Source: Patiriisocius sp047731265 (GTDB lineage Bacteria > Bacteroidota > Bacteroidia > Flavobacteriales > Flavobacteriaceae). Taken from it: DNA of 64,000 nucleotides. Below, piece after piece: positions 44,343 through 53,878 of this stretch. Below the pieces are notes generated by a model. That model had not been told where the DNA came from and did no database searches. It saw nothing but the letters and a program-made list of their open reading frames with translations. Position 1 is the stretch's first letter, and the number at the start of each line of letters is the position of its first letter. The position numbers and the translations under genes were made by a program. Location of the stretch: positions 1,116,001-1,180,000 of the forward strand of contig NZ_CP159835.1 of assembly GCF_047731265.1 (NCBI RefSeq). The letters run 5' to 3'.

Positions 44343-46004
44343 ATGAAATTTATTAAAAGTACTTTGATTATTTCGGCAACTGCCGCTTTATTAGTTGGAT
44401 GTGGAGTTGCTCCTATCGTTTCTACCCCCATAAAAAACATTGATACACTTCCTCTTAAAATAACTCCCTTAGAAGAAACGCAACTCAAAAAATGGAGCTT
44501 AATGGATCTTGCACAAGATACCGTTCCAGGAATGGGTGTTGAAAGAGCTTACAAAGAAATTATCAAAAATAAAAAAGGACATAAAGTAATTGTCGCGGTT
44601 GTTGATAGTGGAATTGATATTGAGCACGAAGATCTTAAAAATATAATCTGGACCAACCCAAAAGAAATTGCGGGTAACGGAAAAGATGATGACAAAAACG
44701 GATATATAGATGACATCCACGGATGGAATTTCTTAGGAAACATCGTTGCGGAAAACATGGAATACACAAGAATTATTCGCAAGCTTAGTCCTAAATATGA
44801 CGGGAAAAAGGAATCTTCCATTAGTACTTCAGACCGAGAAGAATTTGCGCTATATCAAAAGGCTAAAGCTGAGTATGACAAAGAGCTAAAGCAAACTTCA
44901 GAAACGGTTTCTCGATATAGCGGGATGATTTCACAATTAAAGCCTGCTCATAAAGCAATGACAAGTAAATTAGGGAAAGAGGATTATTCTGAAACGGACC
45001 TCTCTGCAATAGCAGGCCCAACAGCAGATGAGCAACAACAAATAGGGATGCTAAAACAAATGCTAAATTATGCAGGCACCATTCCTGAATTTATAGTGTT
45101 ATTAGAGGGCGCTATTCAATCTAGTTCAGATAGGGTAAATACCCATTTTAATCTTAAGGGCGACTTTAGGTCTAAACATTTAGGAGACAATCCAGATGAC
45201 AACAGCAACCCATATTACGGAAATAATGATGTAGATGGTCCAGATGATAAAAAAGCAGATGCTAGGCACGGTACCCATGTTGCCGGAATTATTGCCGCAC
45301 AACGCAACAATGGAATTGGTTTAGATGGAGTTGCAGACAACGTAGAAATCATGGTGCTGCGCGCTGTGCCAGATGGTGATGAATATGACAAAGACATCGC
45401 AAACGCTCTTAGATATGCAGTAGACAACGGAGCAAAAGTAATTAATACAAGTTTTGGAAAGTATTATTCTACACATCCTGAATGGGTCGTAGACGCTATA
45501 AAATATGCAGCAAAAAAAGACGTGCTAATCGTAAATGCAGCAGGAAACGAAGGTCTAAACTTAGATGAAAATATTGTATATCCAAATGATCAACAAAAAA
45601 ATGGCGCTGAAATAAGCGATACCTTTTTAACTGTTGGAGCCCTTAACTATAAATATGGTGGAGACCTGGTGGCTAACTTTTCAAATTATGGAAAAACCAA
45701 CGTAGATGTGTTTGGTCCAGGGGTTAAAATTTGGTCAACAACACCATTAAACACCTATGAATACTTACAGGGAACCTCTATGGCTTCTCCAAATGTTGCA
45801 GGAGTTGCAGCAGTGATTAGATCACATTATCCCAAGCTTTCTGCAAAGCAAGTGAAACAAATTTTAATGGACAGTGGTCTTTCAACAAAGACTCAGGTTG
45901 TTCTAGGAGGCGATCCTTCTAACACAGACGGGTTTACAAATATTTCAACCTCTGGAAAAATGGTAAACATGTATAACGCATTAATTATGGCGTCTAAAAT
46001 GTAA
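44343..46004 (+). CDS. Subtilisin-like serine peptidase (S8) lipoprotein with large insertion
   Basis: The 553-residue protein has a lipoprotein signal ending ALLVGCGVAP (C20). The S8 triad is visible: D88 in VVDSGIDIEHEDL, H309 in HGTHVAGI and S479 in GTSMASPNVAG, with the oxyanion N in NAAGNEG. Between D88 and H309 lie about 220 residues, far more than the few tens usual, including a charged helical insert (DREEFALYQKAKAEYDKELK region). The C-terminus ends soon after the catalytic domain. Likely an envelope protease; I recall similar inserted S8 enzymes in other Bacteroidota. Confidence 0.93.
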   Translation: MKFIKSTLIISATAALLVGCGVAPIVSTPIKNIDTLPLKITPLEETQLKKWSLMDLAQDTVPGMGVERAYKEIIKNKKGHKVIVAVVDSGIDIEHEDLKNIIWTNPKEIAGNGKDDDKNGYIDDIHGWNFLGNIVAENMEYTRIIRKLSPKYDGKKESSISTSDREEFALYQKAKAEYDKELKQTSETVSRYSGMISQLKPAHKAMTSKLGKEDYSETDLSAIAGPTADEQQQIGMLKQMLNYAGTIPEFIVLLEGAIQSSSDRVNTHFNLKGDFRSKHLGDNPDDNSNPYYGNNDVDGPDDKKADARHGTHVAGIIAAQRNNGIGLDGVADNVEIMVLRAVPDGDEYDKDIANALRYAVDNGAKVINTSFGKYYSTHPEWVVDAIKYAAKKDVLIVNAAGNEGLNLDENIVYPNDQQKNGAEISDTFLTVGALNYKYGGDLVANFSNYGKTNVDVFGPGVKIWSTTPLNTYEYLQGTSMASPNVAGVAAVIRSHYPKLSAKQVKQILMDSGLSTKTQVVLGGDPSNTDGFTNISTSGKMVNMYNALIMASKM

Positions 46005-46087
46005 CTTAGGCTGCGCTCAGCTTGCACTTTTTTAAAGCTAGATGTTAAAACAATAACAGGTTTTAAATTTTTAAATTTTCAAAAATT

Positions 46088-47914
46088 ATGATTAGAACAT
46101 TTTTTTTAATGGCTGTGTTCTCTTTTTTCCTCGGAAATATTACAGCACAAAACAACACTTCTTATTGGCAGCAGGCTGTTGATTACACCATGGTAATTGA
46201 TGTAGATGCAGTCGCAAATCAATACAAAGGAGAACAAAAATTAGTATATACTAATAACTCACCAGATGTATTGGTCCGTGTTTTTTATCACCTTTATTTT
46301 AATGCCTTTCAACCAGGAAGTGAAATGGACGTTCGTTCTCGCACTATAGAAGATGCAGATCCTCGCGTAGGCGAACGCATCTTCAATTTAAAGCCTGACG
46401 AAATAGGATATATAAAGCCTCTAAAGTTGACACAAGACGGCAAAGCGTTAGAATATGAAGTTGTGGGAACGGTATTAGAAGTTAATTTAAACACTCCAAT
46501 CCAACCTGGAACAAGCACGACGTTTGAGATGGAATGGGATGCACAAGTGCCTTTACAAATACGGCGTAGTGGTAGGGATAATGAAGAAGGTGTTCGTTTT
46601 TCTATGACACAGTGGTATCCAAAACTGGCTGAATATGATTTCCAAGGATGGCACGCAGACCCTTATATTGGTCGCGAATTTCACAGCCCTTGGGGTAATT
46701 TTGATGTAACTGTAAAAATAGATGAAGCGTATGTTGTAGCGGGTACTGGATACAATGCTGAAAATGTTTTAGGCGAAAACGATTATAGTGCCGTTAAAAA
46801 ACTTAGGAAAGGTAAGCGTTCTTGGCACTTTACAGCGCCCAATGTTCATGACTTTACTTGGGCTGCAGATCCAGACTACATTCACGACAAATACGAAGGT
46901 CCTAACGGTGTAACACTTAATTTTTACTACAAAAACAACCCTGAGATTAAAGAAAACTGGACAAATCTTCAGCCAAAAACAGCTGAAATGATGGCCTATT
47001 TCAACGAAAATATTGGTGAATACCCTTACAAACAATACTCAGTGATACAAGGGGGTGACGGTGGTATGGAATATGCGATGGCAACACTAATTACCGGTAA
47101 CAGAAACTTTGGAAGCTTAATGGGTGTTACTGCGCATGAGTTAGCGCACAGTTGGTTTCAGTTTTTATTAGCGACAAATGAAGCTAAGCACGAATGGATG
47201 GACGAAGGCTTTACTTCCTATATTAGTAACGAAGCAATGAATGTAATTAACGACGAAAAAAAACCAAACCCTCATGCTGGATCGTATCGCGGATATCAAT
47301 TTTTAGCGAAAAGCGGCAACGAACAACCTGCTACGACGCATGCAGATAGGTATACTCTAAATAGATCATACGGCATGGTAGCCTATGCTAAAGGGTCTGT
47401 ATTCCTGTCTCAACTAGGATATGTTATTGGAAAGGAAAACTTAGAAAAAACATTAAAACGTTATTTCGATGAATGGGCTTTCAAACACCCAACACCTAAC
47501 GATTTTATTCGTGTTGCTGAAAAAGTAAGCGGTCTTGAATTAGACTGGTATCTCATGGATTTTATGCAAACAACAAATACCATTGATTACGGCATTAAAA
47601 ACGTTGAAGCCCGAAAAGACGCTACTGTCGTAACTTTAGAGCGTATTGGAGTAATGGGGATGCCTGTAGACTTAGATATAACCTATGTTGACGGATCTCA
47701 GGAACAATTTTATATTCCGTTGCAAATGATGCGTGGTGAAAAGCCAGAAGAATATAATGGAACGAAGCGCACAACAGCAAAAGATTGGGCTTGGGCGCAT
47801 CCAACTTACGAGTTAAGTATTCCTAGCGACAAAAAAGTAAAATCAATGATGATTGATGCCTCAAAAAGGATGGCAGATATTAATGATGAGAATAACACCT
47901 ACGGCATTGAGTAG
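46088..47914 (+). CDS. M1-family zinc metallopeptidase
   Basis: The 608-residue protein has a signal peptide ending GNITAQ and the M1 (aminopeptidase N-like) zinc site HELAHSWF (H350, E351, H354) followed 19 residues later by E373 in WMDEGFTSY. The exopeptidase motif position reads QGGDGGMEYAMATLI, close to GxMEN, so a free-N-terminus recognition is plausible. It is exported to the periplasm or beyond. It lies 83 bases after the S8 gene, same strand, and is followed by a terminator; together they suggest extracytoplasmic peptide degradation. Confidence 0.94.
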   Translation: MIRTFFLMAVFSFFLGNITAQNNTSYWQQAVDYTMVIDVDAVANQYKGEQKLVYTNNSPDVLVRVFYHLYFNAFQPGSEMDVRSRTIEDADPRVGERIFNLKPDEIGYIKPLKLTQDGKALEYEVVGTVLEVNLNTPIQPGTSTTFEMEWDAQVPLQIRRSGRDNEEGVRFSMTQWYPKLAEYDFQGWHADPYIGREFHSPWGNFDVTVKIDEAYVVAGTGYNAENVLGENDYSAVKKLRKGKRSWHFTAPNVHDFTWAADPDYIHDKYEGPNGVTLNFYYKNNPEIKENWTNLQPKTAEMMAYFNENIGEYPYKQYSVIQGGDGGMEYAMATLITGNRNFGSLMGVTAHELAHSWFQFLLATNEAKHEWMDEGFTSYISNEAMNVINDEKKPNPHAGSYRGYQFLAKSGNEQPATTHADRYTLNRSYGMVAYAKGSVFLSQLGYVIGKENLEKTLKRYFDEWAFKHPTPNDFIRVAEKVSGLELDWYLMDFMQTTNTIDYGIKNVEARKDATVVTLERIGVMGMPVDLDITYVDGSQEQFYIPLQMMRGEKPEEYNGTKRTTAKDWAWAHPTYELSIPSDKKVKSMMIDASKRMADINDENNTYGIE

Positions 47915-47954
47915 CGGCACGACTCGTCACGTATCTGTTGTATAAAGAAATAAA

Positions 47955-47988
47955 AAGCTTGCTATGTTTAAATATGGTAAGCTTTTTT
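47955..47988 (+). terminator. Terminator after the M1 peptidase gene
   Basis: An 11-pair stem (AAGCTTGCTAT with ATGGTAAGCTT, two G-T pairs) is followed by a T run. It ends the S8-M1 unit. Confidence 0.85.
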
Positions 47989-48473
47989 GATTTCTAAACC
48001 CCAAACATTATTCTCGTTTCGTTCCCGTTTTTCTGGATTCTTTTAAATATATTTTCTAATGCGGGCGAGTGTTTTTTGACCCCTAATTATAAGGTCATAA
48101 ATTCCGCCTTGCCAACTAAATTCTTTATTGATTTTTCTTTATATTATCTAATTGACTTGGATGCGTTTTTATGGAGCCTTAGGCCCTTAGCTCCTGTCCT
48201 AGCCCCTTTTGTTTATGAACGCTTTTTCTTCGGTTTTACTGGAGCCAGGTATGCTCTTATTATTTATTTTTCGCGCAGCATAAATCTGGTTGGTTAAGAT
48301 AATAGGCTCCACTAAATCAAGGTTCGTATGGTTCTCTAAGATTTCCTCTACATTTATTTTTTGAGAGATCTAATATGAATCGTATTAACGACGAGACGCG
48401 GTAAATCGCAAACATACCAATCGTGTCTCTAAAAAATATAATGAAATGGCATCTTTTCATATCTTTACCCCTG
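47989..48473. other. Gap before rnpA without recognisable gene
   Basis: No convincing gene. A plus-strand frame at 48076-48297 (73 codons) is compositionally unlike a protein. On the minus strand roughly 48210-48370 reads protein-like (EEILENHTNLDLVEP, YAARKINNKS) but is closed by stops on both sides and has no start. It may be a remnant; I cannot name the family. Confidence 0.35.
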
Positions 48474-48839
48474 ATGAACCAATCCTTCCCAAAGTCTCAA
48501 AAATTAAAGTCTAGAAAAGTTATCACACAGCTTTTTAATGAAGGAAAAGGGCTTACGAAATACCCTATAAAAGTCTTGTATTTGCCTACTGATAAAGCAC
48601 CCGACACCAAAGCCGGATTCACTGCTCCTAAAAGAAGTTTTAAACTCGCTGTAACCAGAAATCGCTTAAAACGTTTAATGCGAGAAAGCTACCGAACACA
48701 AAAAGCCGAAACACTCGAAAAGAACGGCACTACCTTTGTACTTCTCTTTATCTACATAGGAAAGGAAGTAGCCGATTTTAAATTAGTGAAAAAATCCTTT
48801 ATTGTCTTACTTAAAAAATTGTGCGATGCTAAAGTTTAG
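48474..48839 (+). CDS. rnpA: Ribonuclease P protein component
   Basis: RnpA assists the RNase P RNA in cutting tRNA leaders. I choose ATG 48474 (MNQSFPKSQKLKSRKVITQL), which gives 121 residues and the family's usual N-terminus; the frame is open back to 48423. The RNR-like motif KRSFKLAVTRNRLKRLMRE is present. Unlike in many bacteria rpmH is not upstream. It overlaps the DUF4349 gene by 14 bases. Confidence 0.94.
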   Translation: MNQSFPKSQKLKSRKVITQLFNEGKGLTKYPIKVLYLPTDKAPDTKAGFTAPKRSFKLAVTRNRLKRLMRESYRTQKAETLEKNGTTFVLLFIYIGKEVADFKLVKKSFIVLLKKLCDAKV

Positions 48840-49611
48840 TTTAGTTTTAAGTCTTTTATTGTTGAATGGGTGTAATACGACCGTTCCTGAATATGAAGAA
48901 TCCTCAATAGTTCGACAAATGACTCCGCCTCCAGCACCTCCATCGGGCGAAGTAATAGCGCAAAAAATAGTCAAAAATGCCTCTCTTACATTTGAAACCC
49001 AAGATATAGATGCGGAACATAAAATAATACTCCAACTAACACAACAGTACAAGGGCATTGTACAAACAGACAATTCTGGCATAAACCACAGTCGTCTATT
49101 TAGAAATCTTACCATTAAGGTTCCTTCAGAAAATTTTCAATCGGTCATCGATAAGATTGGGGATGGTGTGGCATATTTTGACCGACGTGAAATTACAAGA
49201 CGTGATGTTACCGAGGAATTTGTAGATATCGAAGCGCGACTAAAGGCAAAGAAAGAATTAGAAAAACGCTATTTAGAGCTACTTAAAAAAGCTCAAAATG
49301 TAAAAGACATGCTAGAGATAGAGCGAGGGCTTTCTAGTATTCGAGAAGAAATTGAAGCACGGCAAGGACGTTTACAATATTTGGAGAGCCAAGTCTCGAT
49401 GAGCACGATTAGCCTATCGTTTTATAAAGTTACCGCAGAAACAGGCGTAAGGGTTTCCTACGGTCACAAAATAATAAATGCCTTTCAAGGAGGTTGGAAT
49501 GGAGTTTCAGTTTTCTTTTTAGGAATTTTATACATGTGGCCCTTGTTGGTTCTTGCTATTTTGTTTATTTTGATAATCAGAGGATTCATCAAACGCAGCA
49601 AAAGGAAATAA
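48826..49611 (+). CDS. DUF4349 lipoprotein
   Basis: From ATG 48826 the protein has 261 residues with a lipoprotein signal ending LLLLNGCNTT. The mature part has beta strands (KNASLTFETQDIDAEHK, LTIKVPSENFQSVIDKI), a coiled coil (EARLKAKKELEKRYLELL) and a C-terminal membrane helix (WPLLVLAILFILIIRGFI) with a basic tail. This is the DUF4349 layout; function unknown. It is tied by overlap to rnpA and followed by the S41 protease gene, a recurring flavobacterial order. Confidence 0.88.
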   Translation: MLKFSLVLSLLLLNGCNTTVPEYEESSIVRQMTPPPAPPSGEVIAQKIVKNASLTFETQDIDAEHKIILQLTQQYKGIVQTDNSGINHSRLFRNLTIKVPSENFQSVIDKIGDGVAYFDRREITRRDVTEEFVDIEARLKAKKELEKRYLELLKKAQNVKDMLEIERGLSSIREEIEARQGRLQYLESQVSMSTISLSFYKVTAETGVRVSYGHKIINAFQGGWNGVSVFFLGILYMWPLLVLAILFILIIRGFIKRSKRK

Positions 49612-49750
49612 AAATATTAAATGCGTTTCTTACGTTTCGGTTAGTGCTAAAATTATAAATTATTGCTTCCGCCTTTCCGTAAATAAATAGTAAAATAATA
49701 GGCTCCCGACCTCTCGGACATTAATTAATAGATACTCGTTTTCACGAGCA

Positions 49751-51391
49751 ATGAATATGAAAAATAAATTTATCCTTCCTGTATTACTGTCTGCGATTCT
49801 CGTAATTTCTGTAGGTTTTACCTCCGCGGTAAAAAGCGATTTTTTTGAAATTGCAAAACAATTAGAAATATTCACAACGCTTTACAAAGAGTTGAATATG
49901 AACTATGTTGATGAAGTTACCCCGGCAACATTAATGGATAACGCGATTAAAGGAGTACTGGAAGATTTAGATCCATATACGGTTTATTGGAATGAACAAG
50001 CGGTAGAGGATAGCCGGATCAAAAATAGTGGTGTTTATACGGGTATTGGCGCAACCGTAAGATCGACTGGAGAAAAATTAATTATTATAGAACCATTTAA
50101 AGATTATCCAGCAGATAAAGCGGGGTTAAAAGCTGGTGACGAAATTATTAAAGTAGGGTCTACAAATGTAGAAGGATACGAAGACGACCCGAGAGATATG
50201 TTAAAAGGAAATACAGGATCAAGCGTTGAAGTTACTTTTATGCGCCAAGGCAAAAAACAGATGACTGATATCACAAGAGGGTCTGTTGAGATAAATGCCG
50301 TTCCTTATTATAAACTGATTAATAACGACATAGGTTATATTGTTTTGAGTGCATTTAATCGCAAAACAACCTCACAAACTAAAAGTGCGCTGGAAGATTT
50401 AAAGCTGAAAGGAGCAAAAAAAATCATCTTAGACTTACGTGGAAATCCAGGAGGTTTGTTAAACGAAGCCATTAGTATCGTAAATCTTTTTGTGCCGAAA
50501 GGCGAGGTTATTACCACCACCAAATCTTCTATTGAAAAATACAACAAGGTATATAAAACCACAAAAGAGCCTGTTGACACTGAAATTCCGTTAGCGGTAT
50601 TGGTTAATGGTCGCAGCGCATCTGCTAGTGAAATTGTTTCTGGCGGATTGCAAGACTTAGATAGAGCGGTAATTGTTGGGGCTCGAAGTTTTGGAAAAGG
50701 ACTTGTACAAAGACCTAAAAAATTAACTTATGGAACGCAATTAAAAGTAACTATTTCTCGCTACTACACCCCTAGCGGAAGATGCATACAAGCATTAGAT
50801 TATTGGAACCGAGATGAAAATGGTGACCCCGTAAGAAAAGAGTCAAAAGAATACAACGCATTTAAAACGAAAGGAGGAAGAACCGTTTACGATGGTGGCG
50901 GTATTTTACCTGACATAGAACTGGAAACAGCAGAATTTAGCACGGTAACCACTGCATTGCTGAAGGATCAAGCCATCTTTGATTATGCTACAGAATACCA
51001 CTATAAAAACCAAATGAGTGATTGGTCAAACTTTAAAATAACAGAAAACGATTTTCAAGATTTTATAAAGTTTTTAAAGGATAACAACTTTGATTATGAG
51101 ACCGAAACTGAAACAAAATTTGAAGAAGCTATGCGTCGTGCCGATGATGACGGTCTTAAGGATGAAATAAACAATAGCTACATTGCATTAATAGCTTCTT
51201 TAGATAAAGCAAAGGATAAAAAAATAATAGCAAAAAAGGCCGAAATCATGTCGCTACTCTCTGATGAAATTTTGAAGCGTTATTTTTACCGAGAAGGTCT
51301 ATATGATTATCAAGTAGTCAACAACCTAGAAATTAAAGCAGCGATGGACGTGTTAAATGACGAAAAGGAATATAAAAGGATTTTAAAGTAA
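49751..51391 (+). CDS. C-terminal processing protease (S41)
   Basis: The 546-residue protein has an N-terminal hydrophobic signal/anchor (FILPVLLSAILVISVGF), a PDZ domain (about 90-165, GVYTGIGATVRS, GLKAGDEIIKVG) and the S41 catalytic domain with Ser291 in SASASEIVSG and Lys316 in FGKGLVQ, the 25-residue spacing of CtpA/Prc. DLRGNPGGLL precedes them. A helical C-terminal extension of ~130 residues completes it. It acts in the periplasm on substrate C-termini. ATG 49751 gives MNMKNK; the second ATG at 49757 is also possible. Confidence 0.95.
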   Translation: MNMKNKFILPVLLSAILVISVGFTSAVKSDFFEIAKQLEIFTTLYKELNMNYVDEVTPATLMDNAIKGVLEDLDPYTVYWNEQAVEDSRIKNSGVYTGIGATVRSTGEKLIIIEPFKDYPADKAGLKAGDEIIKVGSTNVEGYEDDPRDMLKGNTGSSVEVTFMRQGKKQMTDITRGSVEINAVPYYKLINNDIGYIVLSAFNRKTTSQTKSALEDLKLKGAKKIILDLRGNPGGLLNEAISIVNLFVPKGEVITTTKSSIEKYNKVYKTTKEPVDTEIPLAVLVNGRSASASEIVSGGLQDLDRAVIVGARSFGKGLVQRPKKLTYGTQLKVTISRYYTPSGRCIQALDYWNRDENGDPVRKESKEYNAFKTKGGRTVYDGGGILPDIELETAEFSTVTTALLKDQAIFDYATEYHYKNQMSDWSNFKITENDFQDFIKFLKDNNFDYETETETKFEEAMRRADDDGLKDEINNSYIALIASLDKAKDKKIIAKKAEIMSLLSDEILKRYFYREGLYDYQVVNNLEIKAAMDVLNDEKEYKRILK

Positions 51392-51568
51392 TTGCTGTTT
51401 ACAATTATAATTTAATCTTCCCGTTTAATATTCTATTATAATCACTTGGAAAGACTTTATGATTTGCTCGATTCCTAAATCGTATAGCAAAATGGAATAT
51501 TAGAGCGGCCGCGTTTTTAAACTTCTTTTAAACAATATTTTTTATAGTGTCAGGTAGGTAAAATAGTT

Positions 51569-52009
51569 TTAAGCAGTAACCATCGCAATATGCGGAATCC
51601 CATCTTCTAAATAGCCCTCACCAATTTGTTTAAATCCATGACTTTCATAGAACTTTTTAAGATGCTCTTGTCCAGATAGTTTGATGTCTTGTGTATCATA
51701 ATGCCCAGAAATAGCTTTAATAGAGGCTTTCATTATATCGTGGCCATACCCATATTTACGTTCTTCTAATGGAACCACTACCCTACCAATTGCAGCCTCT
51801 TCAAAATAAATCCCTGGAGCAAAACATCTAGTGTAAGCCACTATTTTATCGTCTTTTACACCTATAATATGAAGTGCTTTTAAATCTTTACCATCAATAT
51901 CTTGATAAACACAATCTTGTTCTACCACAAAAACTTCACTTCTTAGTTGTAATAAATCGTATAGTTCCTGTGTGTTTAATTCTTGAAAGGTTTTAACGGC
52001 TATTTTCAT
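51569..52009 (-). CDS. GNAT N-acetyltransferase, ElaA-like
   Basis: The 146-residue protein has the GNAT acetyl-CoA site in AIGRVVVPLEERKYGYGHDI (Q/RxxGxG-like) and the C-terminal FYESHGFKQIGEGYLEDGIPHI of the ElaA group. The N-terminal LLQLRSEVFVVEQDCVYQDI is also typical. Substrate unknown. Cytosolic single gene. Confidence 0.88.
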   Translation of the reverse strand: MKIAVKTFQELNTQELYDLLQLRSEVFVVEQDCVYQDIDGKDLKALHIIGVKDDKIVAYTRCFAPGIYFEEAAIGRVVVPLEERKYGYGHDIMKASIKAISGHYDTQDIKLSGQEHLKKFYESHGFKQIGEGYLEDGIPHIAMVTA

Positions 52010-52206
52010 ATTAACAGCATAACTTGTAATTTATTAGATTGTGTTTAATTAAATCTCTAAATATTTTAGAAATCCTTTTTAATTTAAAAAACCACCCAAT
52101 CAAAAAAGTTTTATACCCCTCCATAACAAAGTGAGAAACTTAAATTGAGTCATTAAATTTTAATTATAAAAATATAGTGCCTCTAAAATCGTAAATCGTA
52201 CATTTT

Positions 52207-52635
52207 TTAATGGCAGATTTTATCAACGCGATTTTGATGTCTACCCCCTTCAAATTCAGTAGTTAAAAAAGTTTCAACCATTGCCACTGCTTGTGGGATT
52301 GAAGTGTACCTTGCTGGAATACAAATTATATTTGCATCGTTATGCTGGCGTGTTAAGCTAGTAATTTCTTTGGTCCAACAAATTCCTGCACGAACTTTAG
52401 AGTATTTATTAGCCGTCATTGCAACACCGTTAGCACTTCCGCAGATAAGAATACCGTAAGTAACTTCATTATTATTAACTGCTTCTGCTACAGGATTTGC
52501 GAAGTCTGGATAATCTACACTTTCTACGGTATCGGTTCCATAATTTTCAACTTCGTGCCCTTTGCTTTTTAAAAAGTTTACAATGGCTCCTTTATATTCT
52601 GGTCCTGCGTGATCGTTTCCTATAGCTATTTTCAT
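52207..52635 (-). CDS. rpiB: Ribose-5-phosphate isomerase B
   Basis: RpiB interconverts ribose-5-phosphate and ribulose-5-phosphate. ATG 52635 gives MKIAIGNDHAGPEYKG; eight earlier in-frame codons contain part of a repeated intergenic motif and are not family-like. The 142 residues hold the catalytic cysteine in ILICGSANGVAMTAN (C65), D8-H9 and RHQNRVDKI near the end, where H and R bind phosphate. Length is standard. A large AT-rich gap lies upstream. Confidence 0.95.
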   Translation of the reverse strand: MKIAIGNDHAGPEYKGAIVNFLKSKGHEVENYGTDTVESVDYPDFANPVAEAVNNNEVTYGILICGSANGVAMTANKYSKVRAGICWTKEITSLTRQHNDANIICIPARYTSIPQAVAMVETFLTTEFEGGRHQNRVDKICH

Positions 52636-52746
52636 ACTTCGACTCCGCTCAATATACAAAAGCAGAAATTTTTAAATTAATATACCTGTTAAAAATTTTA
52701 ACAAAGATAAAGGAAAGTAGCTCAATTTTTTATTGTGAATAAGGTG

Positions 52747-52802
52747 TAGATATGAACAATTGAGACTATTAACAATTAGGTTAACAAGACTGTTCATATC
52801 TA
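52747..52802. repeat. Inverted repeat with 12-bp arms
   Basis: TAGATATGAACA at 52747-52758 is perfectly inverted as TGTTCATATCTA at 52791-52802, with a 32-base loop. GG at 52743-52744 and CC further out at 52807-52808 nearly extend it. No T run follows, so it is not a normal terminator. Each arm contains one TGTTCATA motif. Confidence 0.75.
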
Positions 52803-53189
52803 TACGCCTAAAAAAGAAAGAAATATTTGTGAGATTCAATCGGTTTTTACATAGCAAATAATAGTTGGCTTTTACTAAAAATAACTAGGCTACTTATCGT
52901 TCACTTTTCAGAAATAAAGGATCACTTCTTAACAGGAAAGTTTATAAAACTTATTATTTTCTAGCTGTTAATAGTAGTTTTAAACGTTGTTAACTAACAA
53001 TACTAATCCTATGATTTTCAAGAGGCCATTTATCTAACAAACTGTTCATAACCCAAGCAGAATAAAAAGTAACTTTAAAAACAAGGAACAATAAATAAAC
53101 TTATCGTAGCTATTAACATGCCATCATGAGCATCATTTTTATTTTAAATTTTTAAAAAGAAATTGATTATTATTATATAGTTGTTAATA
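52751..53189. other. Cluster of seven TGTTMATA motifs (candidate DnaA-box-like region)
   Basis: Exact TGTT(A/C)ATA octamers: minus strand 52751-52758, 52767-52774 and 53111-53118; plus strand 52791-52798, 52966-52973, 53043-53050 and 53182-53189. Their spacing is irregular. They resemble but do not equal the DnaA box (complement of TTATNCACA, with AA in place of CA). An AT-rich tract lies within and after the cluster. Whether DnaA binds these is inference. Confidence 0.3.
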
Positions 53190-53373
53190 ACAGGGATAAG
53201 TATCAAATTTTGATCATCAATAAGAATATATTTAGAACATTTTTGCGGTAGCAAAAAAAGCGTATTATTTTAATTTTATAAAAAATAACTTATAATATCA
53301 GCTAAAAAGAAAAGGATACTACCTGTCTTTATAACACTGTGCAAAGTAATATCCTTATAAAAAAGCAACTAGA

Positions 53374-53613
53374 CTAAACCACTGAAAGATGCGAATCATC
53401 CTCTAAAGAATTCATAATTTTCTTCGCTTTTTCAATATCATCTTTGTGTACTTTCAATCTAATTCCTCCAAAAGGATTACTATGAAAAGGCAAGACACTA
53501 ATCATAGTTTCATTTTGGAAAATAAAACTAATAGCTCCTTGTTCCAGTAGATGTTGTAACACATGATATTCCGTAGGGAATGAAAATATAGCAATGGTTT
53601 TAAAGTTTTCCAT
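53374..53613 (-). CDS. DUF2007-type small protein
   Basis: Seventy-nine residues with the DUF2007 pattern: FKTIAIFSFPTEYHVLQHLL, then FIFQNETMISVLPF and GGIRLKVHKDDIEKAKKIM. This ferredoxin-like small domain is annotated as a putative signal-transducing protein in some databases, without firm function. Cytosolic, single gene. Confidence 0.8.
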   Translation of the reverse strand: MENFKTIAIFSFPTEYHVLQHLLEQGAISFIFQNETMISVLPFHSNPFGGIRLKVHKDDIEKAKKIMNSLEDDSHLSVV

Positions 53614-53714
53614 TTGTATAATTAGTAGTACGAATTAAAGATACAGATCAACGATTCTATTTTTGTTAAATATTTGATAACATAGAGAAAATATACGTTT
53701 AAAATTAAAAAGTG

Positions 53715-53722
53715 TAGCTTTG
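53715..53722 (+). promoter_or_regulatory. -7 box for rnr with a long leader
   Basis: TAGCTTTG matches TANNTTTG. The leader to the ATG at 53879 is about 150 bases and contains a small hairpin (GGTTG/CAACC at 53790-53803). Long leaders are common in cold-inducible genes such as rnr. Confidence 0.5.
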
Positions 53723-53878
53723 CATCAGTCTTAATAGATTGATTTAAAAAGAATTCATTTTAATTTAAATCTTCTTCACATGAGTTTTAGGTTGGTCCCA
53801 ACCGCAAAAAATCAATACATTTAAGAAAAAATAAATTAATAAAAGTCTTTTTAAAAATTAAGAGACAAGAATAAATAA

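Larger units (their letters stand above)
52636..53373. other. 0.74-kb AT-rich gap with clustered TGTTMATA motifs
   Basis: No credible gene; a 61-codon minus-strand frame at 52672-52857 lacks family character. The region is very AT-rich, with runs such as 53130-53180. It contains seven copies of TGTTMATA on both strands (see the separate entry) and one long inverted repeat. It could be a replication origin, a regulatory region or simply a degraded gene. Confidence 0.4.

Noticed and set aside
48076..48297. Possible 73-codon gene between the M1 peptidase and rnpA
   Set aside because: Composition is not protein-like, no family resemblance and no ribosome-binding or promoter context.
51500..51516. 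GC-rich octamer GCGGCCGC after the S41 protease gene as a possible site of insertion
   Set aside because: A single short GC-rich string with no flanking repeats or gene remnants.
52672..52857. Possible 61-codon minus-strand gene upstream of rpiB
   Set aside because: Lies in AT-rich sequence containing the inverted repeat; no family features.
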